Shown here piece after piece: positions 23,120 to 34,386 of a DNA stretch of 64,000 nucleotides (the first letter of the stretch is position 1; the number at the start of each line of letters is the position of its first letter). Source of the stretch: Membranipora membranacea. Lineage: Eukaryota > Bryozoa > Gymnolaemata > Cheilostomatida > Membraniporidae. The notes beneath the pieces are model-generated. The model had not been told where the DNA came from and did no database searches. It saw nothing but the letters and a program-made list of their open reading frames with translations. The stretch lies in assembly GCA_914767715.1 (NCBI GenBank), contig OU612071.1, positions 12,071,493-12,135,492 of the forward strand, in the 5' to 3' direction. Position numbers and translations under genes: made by a program.

Positions 23120-25962
23120 TATGGTAAATGGTGGTTAATGGATACCACACATAGTATCATAGTATCAGAAAGTGAAAAGGAGAGTGATATGAATTAACAG
23201 ACAGAGAAGAAGACAGAAGACAAAAGGCAGAAGACAAAATTTCTGTATTTTAACCAGCCCTTGGACATACTTGAATCGATTCATGAAAATTCAAGTAGTC
23301 TTTATTGCTATCATGGGTAAGTTCAGATGTAGCAAACCATCCATGAGGAATGACACGTAGCCAATGATTTAAAGCAATCCTGTGGCCCGCATGAAGAGTT
23401 GCATGGTAGAATAAAAGATGTAAATAGCTTTACCAAATTTCAGCAGCAAAGCTGGGGTGTAAAATTGAAAGATCGCTGTCCATTTTGCTGTGAACTATGT
23501 GTCAAAAGAGGCCAGCGATAAGAGGAAAGCTCATTGGAAACAAAATATATTATATAGACGAATACTGTATCGTATTTGTTTTATTTTCAGTTCAATTTTA
23601 GCTGGTGGAAGACACGGTAATATGAACATCCTTGTGCGCAGTATAATTTGACAGGCATTGATCGGTTGCCGTATTGTATTTAAAGCCCACAGGTTTCACA
23701 AAGGTGGCGGGAGGTTCTCTAAATCATTACATTGATTGTATTTAGTATCTGGGCGTCTGTATGAAGAATCGAACGGCTGAGAGCTAGGAGTAAAGTTTTC
23801 AGTGGGAATTGGACATAATGCAGTAGATTATCAAACAATCTACACTTGTGATTGAAAACGGATTGTAAGACATTGAAAAGTGTAAATTTTATATTTCAAC
23901 TGACCCAGCTATATTCGGCTGCTAGTTGTCAGTAGCAATGCTAATCGCGAAGATAAATTTGTGTTTCCAACCTTACAGCAGCAAATTATATCAAATCCTG
24001 ACAGCAATTAGCAGCCTTTTTTAATCTTCTAATTGATAGCCATTGGATGAGTTTCACAAAGCAAAACAGCAGCGGGCTCTGGATGTCATTTATAACGCAT
24101 GGATTAGACTGACCTCTCCTTTTAGGGGTAGGATGGCTGGGAATCAGTGGCAGACTGTAATGGTGTAGGGTGGTCTTAAACAGCGTGACATTGAAGTCTG
24201 AAAGCATCATAGAAAACTATTTACAGATCCGATCAGTAGAGATTTGGAGACTTCGCCAACAGCGTGTCAGTTTAATTGAGAGGAAACCTAAATAAAGACA
24301 GTAAAAATAGATAGTATAGTGTATAAAGTTAACACAGTTATATTTTTACTCCCTGCAATGTGACGCTTTGTCTTGCCTCCAATAAAGTGTTAAGAGTAGT
24401 TGTTCAAAACACTCATTCTACAGAAACAATTCATCGTTATAATTGTGGATATTGTGATAACCAAAATCTATAGTGTTGTGATGTAATTAGAATTCACTGA
24501 AAGTGGTCAAAAAAGTACGCATGCTAGAACTTAATCAAGGCTAATAAGCGCTACATGCGCAGATCAGGCATATATTTGGGAGGGGGGGGGGGGTTTTCTA
24601 TGCATATCTGAGCCTAGGATCACACTGCGGCAATAAGATCAACTACTAGCGTGTTTAAAAGTTCACTAAGTGACACCACAGACAGAAGTTAGATGATTGC
24701 ATTTAGAATCTTTCTTGAGTCACATGTTATAGATTTGTCATGTGCGAAAGGTATTACAAGAGCTGAAATCCGTTCCTCGAAACTGCAACACAATATCCCT
24801 TGACTACTGCTGGCATAAACTGTCAGGTCAAGTCTGTTGCACATGAACTGGACTTTGACTTAGATTTGCCAACCTACATCAAGAGGATGACAAAAATCCT
24901 TCGAGCATACTACATGAAAATGTTATATAGTTATAACTTTCAGTGTGTTGCATACAGGGCCTAATTTTTTGTGTGAATGTTAGTATTGTCAAACAACTAA
25001 GAGCTTCTTGGTAAAATTAGTGGTTAACTTTACTCTAAGAATCTATATTTAAATACCACTGGTGGTTGAGAGTTGATTTTGAGCGAACTCAATTATCTCC
25101 ACATTTTGGCCGGTGTTTCTGGTGCCCGGTTACAGATAAAATAATGAAGACTGTAGTTACAGAGGTTTTGCCATGTTATGATCAGGTGATTTCAGTGAGC
25201 ATATCAGATAATGTCTCCTATCATATCTCAACCATTCAGCTTAGAACGAACTGGCTGTGGTACGGTTTGAAGGGAAAATATATGTGAACATTCACAAGAC
25301 TTCACTGACCGCAAGTATGTAATTCTAGTTCTTCAATTTACTTTATATAGGTGTTATTGTTGTGTGTCAGGTTTTGCTTGGTCGCCAAACAAATTTTTGT
25401 TGCAACACTCCTTAACCCTATAGTGTATATGGAAATTGAACAATGGCACTGCCATACTGCTCTATTATAGAAGGTTGAATATCGGGACTCATGGATAACT
25501 CATTCCGCGTAAACTTTTTATGTAAAATAATAACACATTTTCTTCAAGGGGAGGGGGGGGAAACAGTTATCAGTCTAAGATTGGACACGTCATTGAAAAC
25601 TCAACACTAGAGGTGCTTGCTAATACAGTGAGTTATACTTATATTTTTGTAGCTGTACTCACAACAAATCTTACATTTTCACAGCCGCACAGCTCTATAA
25701 CATCTTATTGTAAAGCCATCATGTCCTTGCATCACTTTCACCTGCTTCGGTTTTGCTGTAATCAGATAAAATCAATTATAGATGATGACTTTTGGCCACT
25801 TAGAAATTTGAGACACACATCTTAGATACACCAATACAGCCTCCCCATTTCACCAAAATTATATATATTTGAGATACTTTTACACACCACCTGTAGTAAT
25901 TAAAATATTATTACACTCAACTAAGGCTTTCTGCATTGATAACTACTGAGTCATCATCATAA

Positions 25963-26448
25963 TTACTGTATGCTATGCTCAACTGTATTTATTCCAGTCA
26001 TTATCTCTTTTAGCCAGCACAATAGCACACTATTTAAGTTGTAACTTGGAGAAGGTGGGGTCAAAACATTGGCATAGCTCTGGGAACTTGCGCGTTCTGG
26101 GCTGTCGCTGACACATAGTCGGAAAACCCTGACTGGCATTCTGGGATGCCATCTGCTTAGCCGGGAAAACCCATGACTGGTGGTATTCCAGTACATAGAT
26201 TGAGCATACATACAGATGGTCAAATGGCCATTACAACTAACTTGCTCAACTATCTGACCTAACAAGGTTACACACTTATCACACACTATTGGTATCCAAT
26301 CCATTCCATGTATACTCTCACCTGGACATACTGACTTACAAACTCGACATCTATCTCTCTGGTAATTATTATTTACATCTAAACCTTGCATACTGATATA
26401 AATCTTAGCTGGGCTAAGTTGAACCACATTGCGATTGCTTCCAACCAC
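25963..26448 (-). CDS. Unrecognised 161-codon frame with CxxC pairs, unit 1
   Basis: The - strand frame contains RDRCRVCKSVCPGE and IVCDKCVTLLGQ, a possible zinc-binding C-x2-C-x3-C...C-x2-C arrangement. No family identified; probably a mobile-element gene fragment. In unit 2 the frame stops after 85 codons (57355-57098) because a TAC is TAG, so at least one copy is broken. Confidence 0.3.
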   Translation of the reverse strand: MVGSNRNVVQLSPAKIYISMQGLDVNNNYQRDRCRVCKSVCPGESIHGMDWIPIVCDKCVTLLGQIVEQVSCNGHLTICMYAQSMYWNTTSHGFSRLSRWHPRMPVRVFRLCVSDSPERASSQSYANVLTPPSPSYNLNSVLLCWLKEIMTGINTVEHSIQ

Positions 26449-26744
26449 ATATCACAATATTACATATTAATTCTGTTAGGTCATAGGTCTGGGGACTTTT
26501 GTACGTAACCAAAGATATGATCGGTTACTTTAAAAAGAATAAACTGGAAAAGTCTGTGTGTGAGCTGACAGTTTTAACAGACTCCCTATAACATAGCTTA
26601 GTTTTATTTTTTTAGTTTTACAGGCATCAGGCTAGCATCTATAACTTGTCTCACCTTTTGTTCAAATTGGATTTATGATTTTTACACACTAAATTTGCAA
26701 CCAAAATCATTATTATGACTTCAAGTCCAAGCGGATTTGATTTC

Positions 26745-27005
26745 ACATTCACTCCGGAGGCGGAGAGGCATTTTTGATCAGGCGGTGAGCGATCAGGAGG
26801 AGTTTAAAATTTAAAACTGCCCGTAACTGAGTGATCATGACCTGTTAGGGAGCTCGTTACCAAATCACGCAGTCATTGTTAAAAGAAACAGAATATGCAA
26901 TTTGGGAACAAATTTTCCTATTTGACAGACCAAATAAGCGATGATTTTGAGCAAAGTGCGAGTGATGATTTACTTTAAAAAGCCTTGCTCGTTATAATTG
27001 GATGA
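26745..27005. mobile_element. Diverged MITE-like stretch, unit 1
   Basis: Shares the order GGGAACAAATTTTCCTATTTG, GACCAAATAAGCGATGATTT and AGTGATGATTT..TTGCTCGTTATAATTGG with the right half of the GGGGTCTTTCAATTA family. Its ends are not clear. Counterpart at about 57660-57870. Confidence 0.5.
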
Positions 27006-27222
27006 CCAGCTAGTGGATGACCAGCTAGTGATCTCAGTTCCCAATGGCTGACTATTTGATGAATATTTTGCCTTTACCGCATAAAGAGTTGCCTGCTCTT
27101 GATACCCGAGCAAGCAACTCCCGTTTACAGGTAACTGTGGGTTGCCTGAGCCATTAGAATACCAAGAATACAGCAAACTAAGTAAGAGTGCATGTCACCT
27201 GCAAGGTAGCTTGTCTATAATC

Positions 27223-28974
27223 ATGCCACGTTTAAATAAAAAGCGAATCGCTAGTAAGCGTAATGGATTTCAGCAAGGCGATGATAGAATAGCGACACAA
27301 GTGTTTAGCCCACAATGCAGCCGCAGGACGGTGAGACTCGACAGCAGACAATATAGGCATATCATTGAAGAGAAAAATGGGTGAGCTTGACTTGACGCAT
27401 GAAACTGATGTTTTATTGGCTTTGACCAGTTTTTATTCATTCTTAACGGGTGTAGTCACATACACATTCATTGTTGATTGTTCCAGCCCCCAGCACTCTA
27501 GGGTGTATACCTCTCCTGTGTACTTGTCTACTGACTGACTCATGGAAAGACATGCTGACAAGCTGGAAAGACAGCTAAACCTACTACAAGAGGTCCCAGC
27601 AATGGGCCATGTAAGGCCAATAACCCTAACACGTACGCTATGTTTCATAGGGTGGCAATGGTGGATTGGAATGTGCTGTGGGATGAGAGAACACAACTCC
27701 GAGTAGTGAATAGCGGGTTATCTAATTAGCGCCATCGACCCATTCTTTTTTGGGGATGTGAGATGGCGCAATCGGTTAGCGCGCTTGCTATTCACTGCCA
27801 GGCGATAAGTGCCGCAGGAGTTGTGGGTTCGAGTCCCACTGGGGGAGCTTTCATTGTTGATTGTTCCAGCCCCCAGCACCCTAGGGTGTATACCTCTCCA
27901 GGTAATAAATTATATATACAAATATATATATAAATGAAGACTGACATCTGCTGCTTTTCTGTTTGCAGACATCTGGGTGCATGAACAGCTCGAGGAGACA
28001 ATTCTGGTATGAGAGTTCTTCGGCCCCAGGCAACCTGCAAAGATAAAAGTAAACAGCAATCAGATAGCGGGAGAGAGGCTAAGGGTGTGGGGAACTTTGT
28101 GGTTAACATGGACATGATGCTGTATGCGCTGCAGGACTTCCAAAAGGGACACAGGACATTGGAAACCGCTGGCTCAATCAAACTGCCAAAAGCTGGCCAA
28201 GCTGGTGGACAATGAGATGACAAACATAAATAACAGGGACCTGAACAGACTGGCAGGGGAAAAATTTAATGATAACAAACTATGTGGCCTGAGCGGGGGA
28301 GGGAGGGGGAGATTGCCATTATCTGTTGACAGCCGCTACAATTCGGTAAGGTTTGGCATAAAGAGAAGATTGGCCTATGTGCCACACAAGCGGTAACAAC
28401 TGCCATCGGACATCAGGCTTTGATGAGTGTGAGGCCAGAAAATTGGACTGTTACAGCTCAGTCCGACCCCTCTCACCCGGGCAACTCACAGGTTAGAGCT
28501 ATAGAGAAAGTGAATTTCAGGAAAGAGACAGTCAGTTGCGCCAGGGTAAAGACAATTCACTCACTTAAAAAGTTGGTGGCAAAAGATGTCAAGTACTGTC
28601 TGAGTGTTGTTGCGCAGCAGTTGTCCAAGCTGGGTTTATCAATAATCCAAGTAAATCATCTGGTCAGCACGGCCGTGGAGTGCTTCGGCGACAATCATTA
28701 GATGTGAATTCCAGACTGGTTTGCAGCAGCTGCTGCGGGACAGAAGAGGACAACTGGATGCTCAGTAGTTCACCGTTCCGGTCTGGGGTGTATAAACTGC
28801 AAGGAAGAAGAGAAAAAAAAACTGTTAGATGTTTTCAATATTCGTCTTCATGCCAACGCCCTTCAAGCGACAAAGCATGGATTTAGTACACAGCGCAACG
28901 AGGCATTTAACAGGGCATTGATTAAAAATATGCTAAAGAATGTCCTATTTAGTGGCCAAGAGCAAGAACCATGA
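27223..28974 (+). pseudogene. Mutator-like transposase remnant, unit 1
   Basis: The N-terminal segment starts at 27223 (MPRLNKKRIASKRNGF) and stops at 27384. After SINE sequence come MRVLRP...VGNFVVNMDMML (28009 onward), a shortened middle, VDSRYNS near 28327-28350, and a C-terminal part with IHSLKKL, AVECFGDNH and NQ/NEAFNRALIKNMLKNVLFS ending at 28974. This order is known from invertebrate Mutator-like (MULE) transposases. Several stops and frame changes, and a deletion of roughly 220 bp compared with unit 2 at about 28165, make it inactive. The zinc-ligand region in the middle is absent. Confidence 0.72.
27757..27900 (+). mobile_element. tRNA-derived SINE, best preserved, unit 1
   Basis: A-box TGGCGCAATCGGTTAGCGCG and B-box GGGTTCGAGTCCC (27825-27837) of a tRNA-like head, then GGGGGAGCTTTCA and a tail ending AGCACCCTAGGGTGTATACC. 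It sits inside the Mutator-like remnant. A tail-only fragment lies at about 27467-27515. The reverse strand produces false frames with the motif VGLEPTTPA, a usual artefact of translated B-boxes. Confidence 0.85.
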
Positions 28975-29770
28975 AGAACAAAGACTAAGTGTTCTGAGCT
29001 TTTAAGTCATTCTTATTGAAAAGATCCAGAGCGATTAGCGCTCAGAGGAAGGAGGAAGACATTCTATAATACCCTCTGTTCTAGCCCCTTACACAGAACC
29101 ACTTAGAAGTAGCGGTCGAATCTAATGTTATGAAGAAGGGCAACATTTGTGTCCAGTGACAACTCCAAATAGAAATACAATGTTGTAAGGAAATGCAGGC
29201 TAGTCATAATTATCTAAACCACAATGTTGTTGATTGAAACAGACCCTAGACAAGCAAGGGCCCCTTGGACTAACATACCTTTACTTTGCCAACGTCCAGT
29301 ATCAACAACTCAATACACCAAACGTTCAGTGTTTTAGGGGGTGGTTGATACTGGACATCAGCAAACTACAGGCTTGCATGTCCATGGGGCCAATGGCACC
29401 AACCACTCATTCCCCTTTTAATTATCTCCTCATATGACCTGTATTGAACAAGCTTGTCAAGACAGGCTAGCTTTCTTATAGACTTGCATCGCATCATGTA
29501 TTTTAAGACTTGATGTAGTGAAAATAGGCACTACATTCCAAACTATAGAGTAGTTTTAATTGTGGGATATACTTTTTCATCGAGTCCTCCTAGCCCTATG
29601 CTCTACTCATCATTGCCTACCTACCTTAACCTATTTGTATTGTAAATTATCTCTCAATAGTGACAGTGAATGTGATAGTGTTTGACTGTAGAATTTAATG
29701 ACTATGTAGTTTGACCAAGAGGTAATGTGTAGTGTAGCCATAAGATCAATGAGAAGGAGTCCATTGGACT

Positions 29771-29943
29771 GGGGGGGGTCTATCATTTAGAAACAGTGAA
29801 AATTGCAATCTGTTCGCTCACCCAGTGAGTGAGCGTCACCTGCTACCGCTACTAGGCTCTCGCTTTCAGCTCAATCACTCAAGATTGAACTATGTACACT
29901 TTGAGTGAGCGATTTGGGAGCGATTGTGTCCATCTAGACCCGG
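29771..29943. mobile_element. MITE fragment, same family, unit 2
   Basis: Left part of the element matching 1709-1951. The right third is gone; the sequence runs on to the site where the 740-bp hAT-like element is inserted. Confidence 0.7.
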
Positions 29944-29958
29944 TAATTGACTCCTCCC

Positions 29959-30698
29959 CATACTTGCCAACCTGTACGCATAAAGCGTTTGTAAACGCTT
30001 ATTTGACACTAATTGAGTTTCAAACGCAAAACGCTAGTTGTACTCATTTATGGTTTTCCAAACGCCTGTTCATCTAATTAGGCAATCAAAAACGCATCTT
30101 TTATCTTTAGTGTTTACTTGGTTGTCATGGTTAAATAATAGTCTAAAAATCTGGTATTGGCTGCAGAAAACCATGATGTTGATTTACAGTTGACTTTTTA
30201 CCTGTCCAAGTTTTGCATGAGCCAAATTGCAACTTTTCTTCAATGAGACACAACATAACTAGTAATCCATTGTAGAATATTGTGGTTCTGCCAACTTCAA
30301 CTTTTCTTTAATAAGAGTAACAAAGTTGTCTACCTCCTTGTTGGGGTGAGATAACTCAGATCTCCTGCCCCAGTGTTTCAAGGGCAAACCAGGGAGGATG
30401 GGCAAACAGGGTTTCAAATAGCCTGTCTTGTCCAGACAGGCTAGGTTACAAACAACTTTTCATTTATTATTAGCAGATTGCACCTTACAATGCAAAGGGA
30501 AAAAGACTAATGTTGAGTGATCTGCACTCCTACGCTACAAAGGACTACTTACTGTGATAATAGCATTTTTCGCGCGTAGCGCGAAAAATTTTTTGGGGCG
30601 TTTTCTGGTCATTTGAGGCACCCTGGAGTTTTGTACTCATTTTTAAGCATTTTGCAAATTTTTGTACTCATTTTGGAAAAATTAGGTTGGCAAGTCTG
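29959..30698. mobile_element. 740-bp hAT-like element, unit 2 only
   Basis: Ends CATACTTGCCAACC and GGTTGGCAAGTCTG (13 of 14 paired) with the 8-bp direct repeat CTCCTCCC on both sides (29951-29958, 30699-30706). The interior has no transposase. It contains a TTTTTCGCGC/GCGCGAAAAA hairpin near 30570 and a repeated TTTGTACTCATTTT motif. Absent from units 1 and 3. Confidence 0.85.
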
Positions 30699-31489
30699 CT
30701 CCTCCCTGTTTAGCCAATGAACTTCCTCAGAGGGAGTTCATCTTCATTGGTTTAGCAATTGTATATTATATAAAGATGATACATAAATAAGAGGATAATG
30801 AGTGAATGGATAATACTAAACCTGCAGAGTTGAAGGTATAATAGATAAGTTCATCACTGGTATTCAGACTGAAGCTCCTGTAAGTGAGAAATACTATTTC
30901 TTCAGATTGTCTGCTTTTCTGTGACCTGATAACAAGGGATTCTATCTTCTTGTTTCATGTGAGAAGTGTAGACAACTCTGTTGAGTCACAATGAGGTCCT
31001 TGAAAATAAAATTACCAAAGCAACATTGGAGATCAATGAGCAAAAGAGGGAACTTTTTTTCAACAAGGATTTCTCTTGAAATCCTTGGTTTCAAGCAAGG
31101 CCCTTCAAGAATCTCACTCCTATTTTATTTCAAGAGTTCTCCTAGTATTATATAAGGCCAATGAAGTGTGAATAGGAATAGCTCACCAAACCCTCAACTG
31201 GGATTCTTATACACAGGTATTTGTTTGAGAAAAGGGCTGGAGTTTAGCCATATCTTGATCTTCTTTTTTTTTGGATAAAGAAACTGTTGCTCTAACATTT
31301 TATGATTATGATTGATTATATGTTATTTATATGAGCAATAGTATATAGAAATTGTGGAGTGTTCCTATCACAGGGTTTGTTTGTTGTCATGTTGTTGTCT
31401 GTTGTGCATGTACCTTGTTCATGTATCTTTGAGTTATCTTCTCTGTTCATACTACTGTACTGAGAAGTGGCCACCATTCTACCAACCCT

Positions 31490-31605
31490 GGGGGGTCTTT
31501 CAATTAGAAACAGCCAAAATCGCAATCTTATCGCTCACTCACTGAGTGAGCGATACCTGCTAGGGGTCTCACTTTCAAATCGCTCAGTCACTTGATGGAA
31601 CTATA
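31490..31605. mobile_element. MITE left half, split by the LINE composite
   Basis: Matches 2672-2782. It breaks at GGAACTATAT where LINE-type (TTTA)n begins; the element resumes at 37660 with CATTCTGAGTGAGCGA. Confidence 0.85.
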
Positions 31606-32804
31606 TTTATTTATTTATTTATTGAAGAATTGCGTCATTTTCATGTTCACATTGACTGGGATGGTTGACTGGGACAATGTGCACCAGCCATTACCTTCTG
31701 AGAGTGAGTTCAAAGTCTACCAAATTTTTGGCAAGAAACGTCACTATCATGACTTGACTGTGCACATACCTTGTACAGAATTACTGCCACTTGCATTAAA
31801 TTGGAATTGGCTGTGCAATACTATCTGATTGACACAAGAAAAACCATTTCAACTTTTATGAATCTGATTTGCTTCATTTCCTGCCATGGTGAAGCATGGC
31901 ATGATGTTTTGGGATAAAACAATAGTGCTATCGATGATCACTAATGAAATGATTATTATCACGTAGAATAGTATTAAAACCCAACTATTGTCTTCAACTC
32001 TGCTGACTTGGGATATGCTGCCTTACTGCTACAACTGGGTACACCCTCATTCTTTGATTCAGCACATTTTAGTATCACTGAGTCATTCTGTGTTTTCCTG
32101 CCTTCAAAATTGCCTGTTACGTCGTTTTTAGAGTACGTCTTGTTTAGCGGCTCTATCTGGCCTACACCCCTCTTTAAGCGTTTTTAGCTCTTATTTGAGA
32201 TTGACAGTTGAATAAAGCATCCCGCCTTGATTCTGAAACATGACTGTTGCAGTAAAAGCAAATAATCCTATGAAGCAATAGGTCAAGTTTATCCAATGTA
32301 GAATTCATCAACTTTAATTTCATAGACTAAGCTGCTCTCTATTGTAAGTTTTAAAAATATGCAAAGCAAAAAAATTCCTAAATAACAAGCTTGACTCAAA
32401 AAATGAAAGCAAAGTGTGCTAGGTGGAATTTGGTATTATTAAGACAATAGCACGTAGTAACTAGCATTAATTAGTTTTCATGAACAGCTCACAAAGGACT
32501 ACATGCACTTTTATTCAGTTGAAACCATAGAGTTTATCCTGTCTTGACAAGCTTTGTTCGGTCGGGGGTTACCCCCCCCCCCCTCCCCTACCGAACAAAG
32601 CTACAGGAAGAAGAACAGGCTACATAGAGTTATGCTTGACACGAAGAGAATCCAACAATCAAACAAACAGATGAAAGAAAGATGCCTAGACAAGGTCAAG
32701 AAAGCTCTCTCAACAAGAATAAGCTGTTAATCGCTGGGTTGACACTGCTTGTTGTATCTGGTTTCATCCTTCTGGGAGCATGCTATGGGCTTGTACTCAC
32801 CCAG
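31601..32804 (-). mobile_element. Receptor 5' flank and exon 1 carried beside a LINE tail (putative 3' transduction)
   Basis: 31628-32804 matches 11949-13156 (right end of the 11645 MITE, flank, damaged foldback, exon 1) but sits about 14 kb out of place, inside a MITE. On the - strand the order is LINE body, LINE (TAAA)n tail, this segment, then a second TCAATAAATAAATAAATA tail at 31605-31624 touching the target. That is what a LINE transcript reading past its own end would leave. Recombination between tails is the alternative. Confidence 0.6.
32682..32804 (+). pseudogene. Truncated exon 1 of a third receptor copy
   Basis: Starts with the same MPRQG...SSLNKN N-terminus and membrane segment as the two complete copies but breaks after the Leu-Thr-Gln that follows the membrane span, where the LINE tail begins. 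It differs from both full copies at several residues (Gln for Arg at 6, Leu/Val and Leu changes in the span, Tyr for Cys), so its source is a different, more diverged paralogue. It cannot make the stalk or CUB domain here. Confidence 0.85.
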
Positions 32805-33061
32805 TATTTATTTATTTATTTATTTATTTATTGAGGTTTTCTAAAAGTTTATAATTAAAGCAAATTAAAAATAACTTGTTGACCTCATACACATTAACAT
32901 AGATACAAAAAATGACTTGAATAAAAAGATATAAGTGGTAGGGTGTTACATACTATATAGTGTGTAGGATAATGAAAGCATGGTATCATAAATTGCATGA
33001 ATAAGATGAAAAAAGAAAAGAAGAAACAGAGAGTGGCAAACAAAAATACAAGTTAACAACA

Positions 33062-33793
33062 TTAGGTAGGATTAAATGATAATGATTCATGAGGCTTGGT
33101 TGATTTAGTTACAAATGTATTAAAAAATTTTAAAAAGGCTGATTTGCCTAGGTTTGATCTAATTGAGGGTTTAATTAATGCACAGTTGCTACGAAGTGAT
33201 CGTGTATGTCTGTTTGATTTGCTAACGAGATGAAGTATGTGCTTGGATGCACGGCCTTTATGGACCCTCGATTTGACAAAATTATGAAAAAGAAAATTCC
33301 TTCTACTGTGGAGAGTATGTAAATTTAGGAGCAAGCGGCCAAATGTGACAGAAAATTGTTTGGGGGCTGAAGATATGATTCTGATTGCTTTATTTTGTAC
33401 TTTTTCTAATGTATCTGAATTTTTGGCTAAACCATCAAGGTACAATGATGAGCAGTATTCTACTATAGGTCTGATCAGTGATTTGTAAGTCTTCAATGAG
33501 TTTTCTACTGTCATTTTATTTTTTAGTTTTGATAACAAGTAGACCATTTTGTTTGCTTTAGAGGCGGTGGCATTAGCCTGAGGGGTTAAACTAAGTTCTG
33601 AATCAAGAATAACTCCAAGAAGATTGAGTGAATGCTTGGATTCTATTTTCAAATTGTTTATTTGGATTTGGTAAAAATCTTCTACTTTCCTATTTGAGAA
33701 AATACAGTATTGAGTTTTGGATAAGTTGAGTTGAAGGAGATTGTTTGAATACCAATTCGATACTTCTCGCATCAATGACTCAGATTTATCCAT
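33062..33793 (-). pseudogene. LINE reverse transcriptase, C-terminal part
   Basis: Continues the RT frame: removing the inserted transposon and one TTA copy restores phase. Contains LNLSKTQYCIFS, the LLGVILDSELS thumb motif and the SLIRPIVEYCSS...LEKVQNKAIRII segment common to CR1/Jockey-like LINEs. It ends at a stop at 33062 and needs the upstream half for activity, so it is inactive as it stands. Confidence 0.92.
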
Positions 33794-34353
33794 TAAGCTG
33801 CGTTTACATGTGCGACAAATCGGCTAATAATAACAACTCCGACACAGATTATGAATCTGCTCTATAATCGTTGTCTGTCAACATTTCAACGATACGCTAT
33901 TTACACACTGTTCATGCCTAACCGATTTCAACACAAACTTGCAACTCAACTTGTGTCTGATTGGCTAGTCAGACAACTAGTTGGTTTATTCAGTAGTAGT
34001 ATTAGCTAGTAACTAGTTAGTAATTCATAGCTGGAGAGTGGAGACTGGAGACTCCTTCACTAGTCTCCCTAGTTGAAAGGCTACTAAAAGATTTAACTAA
34101 CTAACTACCTGAAAGGCTACTGTTGTGCCCCTGCAGACTGAGACTGACAGAGAGTCATGTATAGTAAGATTATTAGTAGTAGTATAGTATGATTCATCAT
34201 CTGATGAAGATGTTATAATAGCAGCAGCAGCAATAACTGTTATAACAGCTGTACAAGTTGCTGCTAAGGACTAGGAAAGGGTGAGAGAAATATAATGATC
34301 ATCATTACTTATACTCATTTATTGGCTGAACCATTCATAATCGTTAAGATCTG

Positions 34354-34386
34354 TCGTTCACTTGTGACATTGTCACAAGTGAACGA
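34354..34386. repeat. Perfect 15-bp hairpin inside the DNA transposon
   Basis: TCGTTCACTTGTGAC, three-base loop, exact reverse complement. Confidence 0.85.

Larger units (their letters stand above)
19870..27222. other. Gene-poor 3' part of unit 1
   Basis: Apart from the foldback, minisatellite and two unrecognised - strand frames, no gene is seen. 23637-25110 has no counterpart in unit 2. Identity to unit 2 falls sharply at about 21735. Confidence 0.5.
1..29006. repeat. Tandem segmental duplication, unit 1
   Basis: Position 1 aligns with 61307, and most of this block aligns with 29007-61046, with offsets rising from about 28.55 kb at the left edge to 32.42 kb (10.4-12.3 kb) and 32.50 kb (15.2-21.5 kb). 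Contents in order: MITE cluster, two partial ESS2 copies, the membrane coiled-coil CUB gene, a gene-poor stretch, and a Mutator-like transposase remnant. The true left edge lies outside the window, because the 260 bp before unit 3 (61047-61306) have no counterpart here. Identity to unit 2 is patchy, from near-perfect blocks to roughly 95 %. Confidence 0.95.

Noticed and set aside
27792-28223. 143-codon - strand frame (and 59578-59903 frames)
   Set aside because: Contains VGLEPTTPAA, the translation of a tRNA B-box in reverse; artefact of the SINE.
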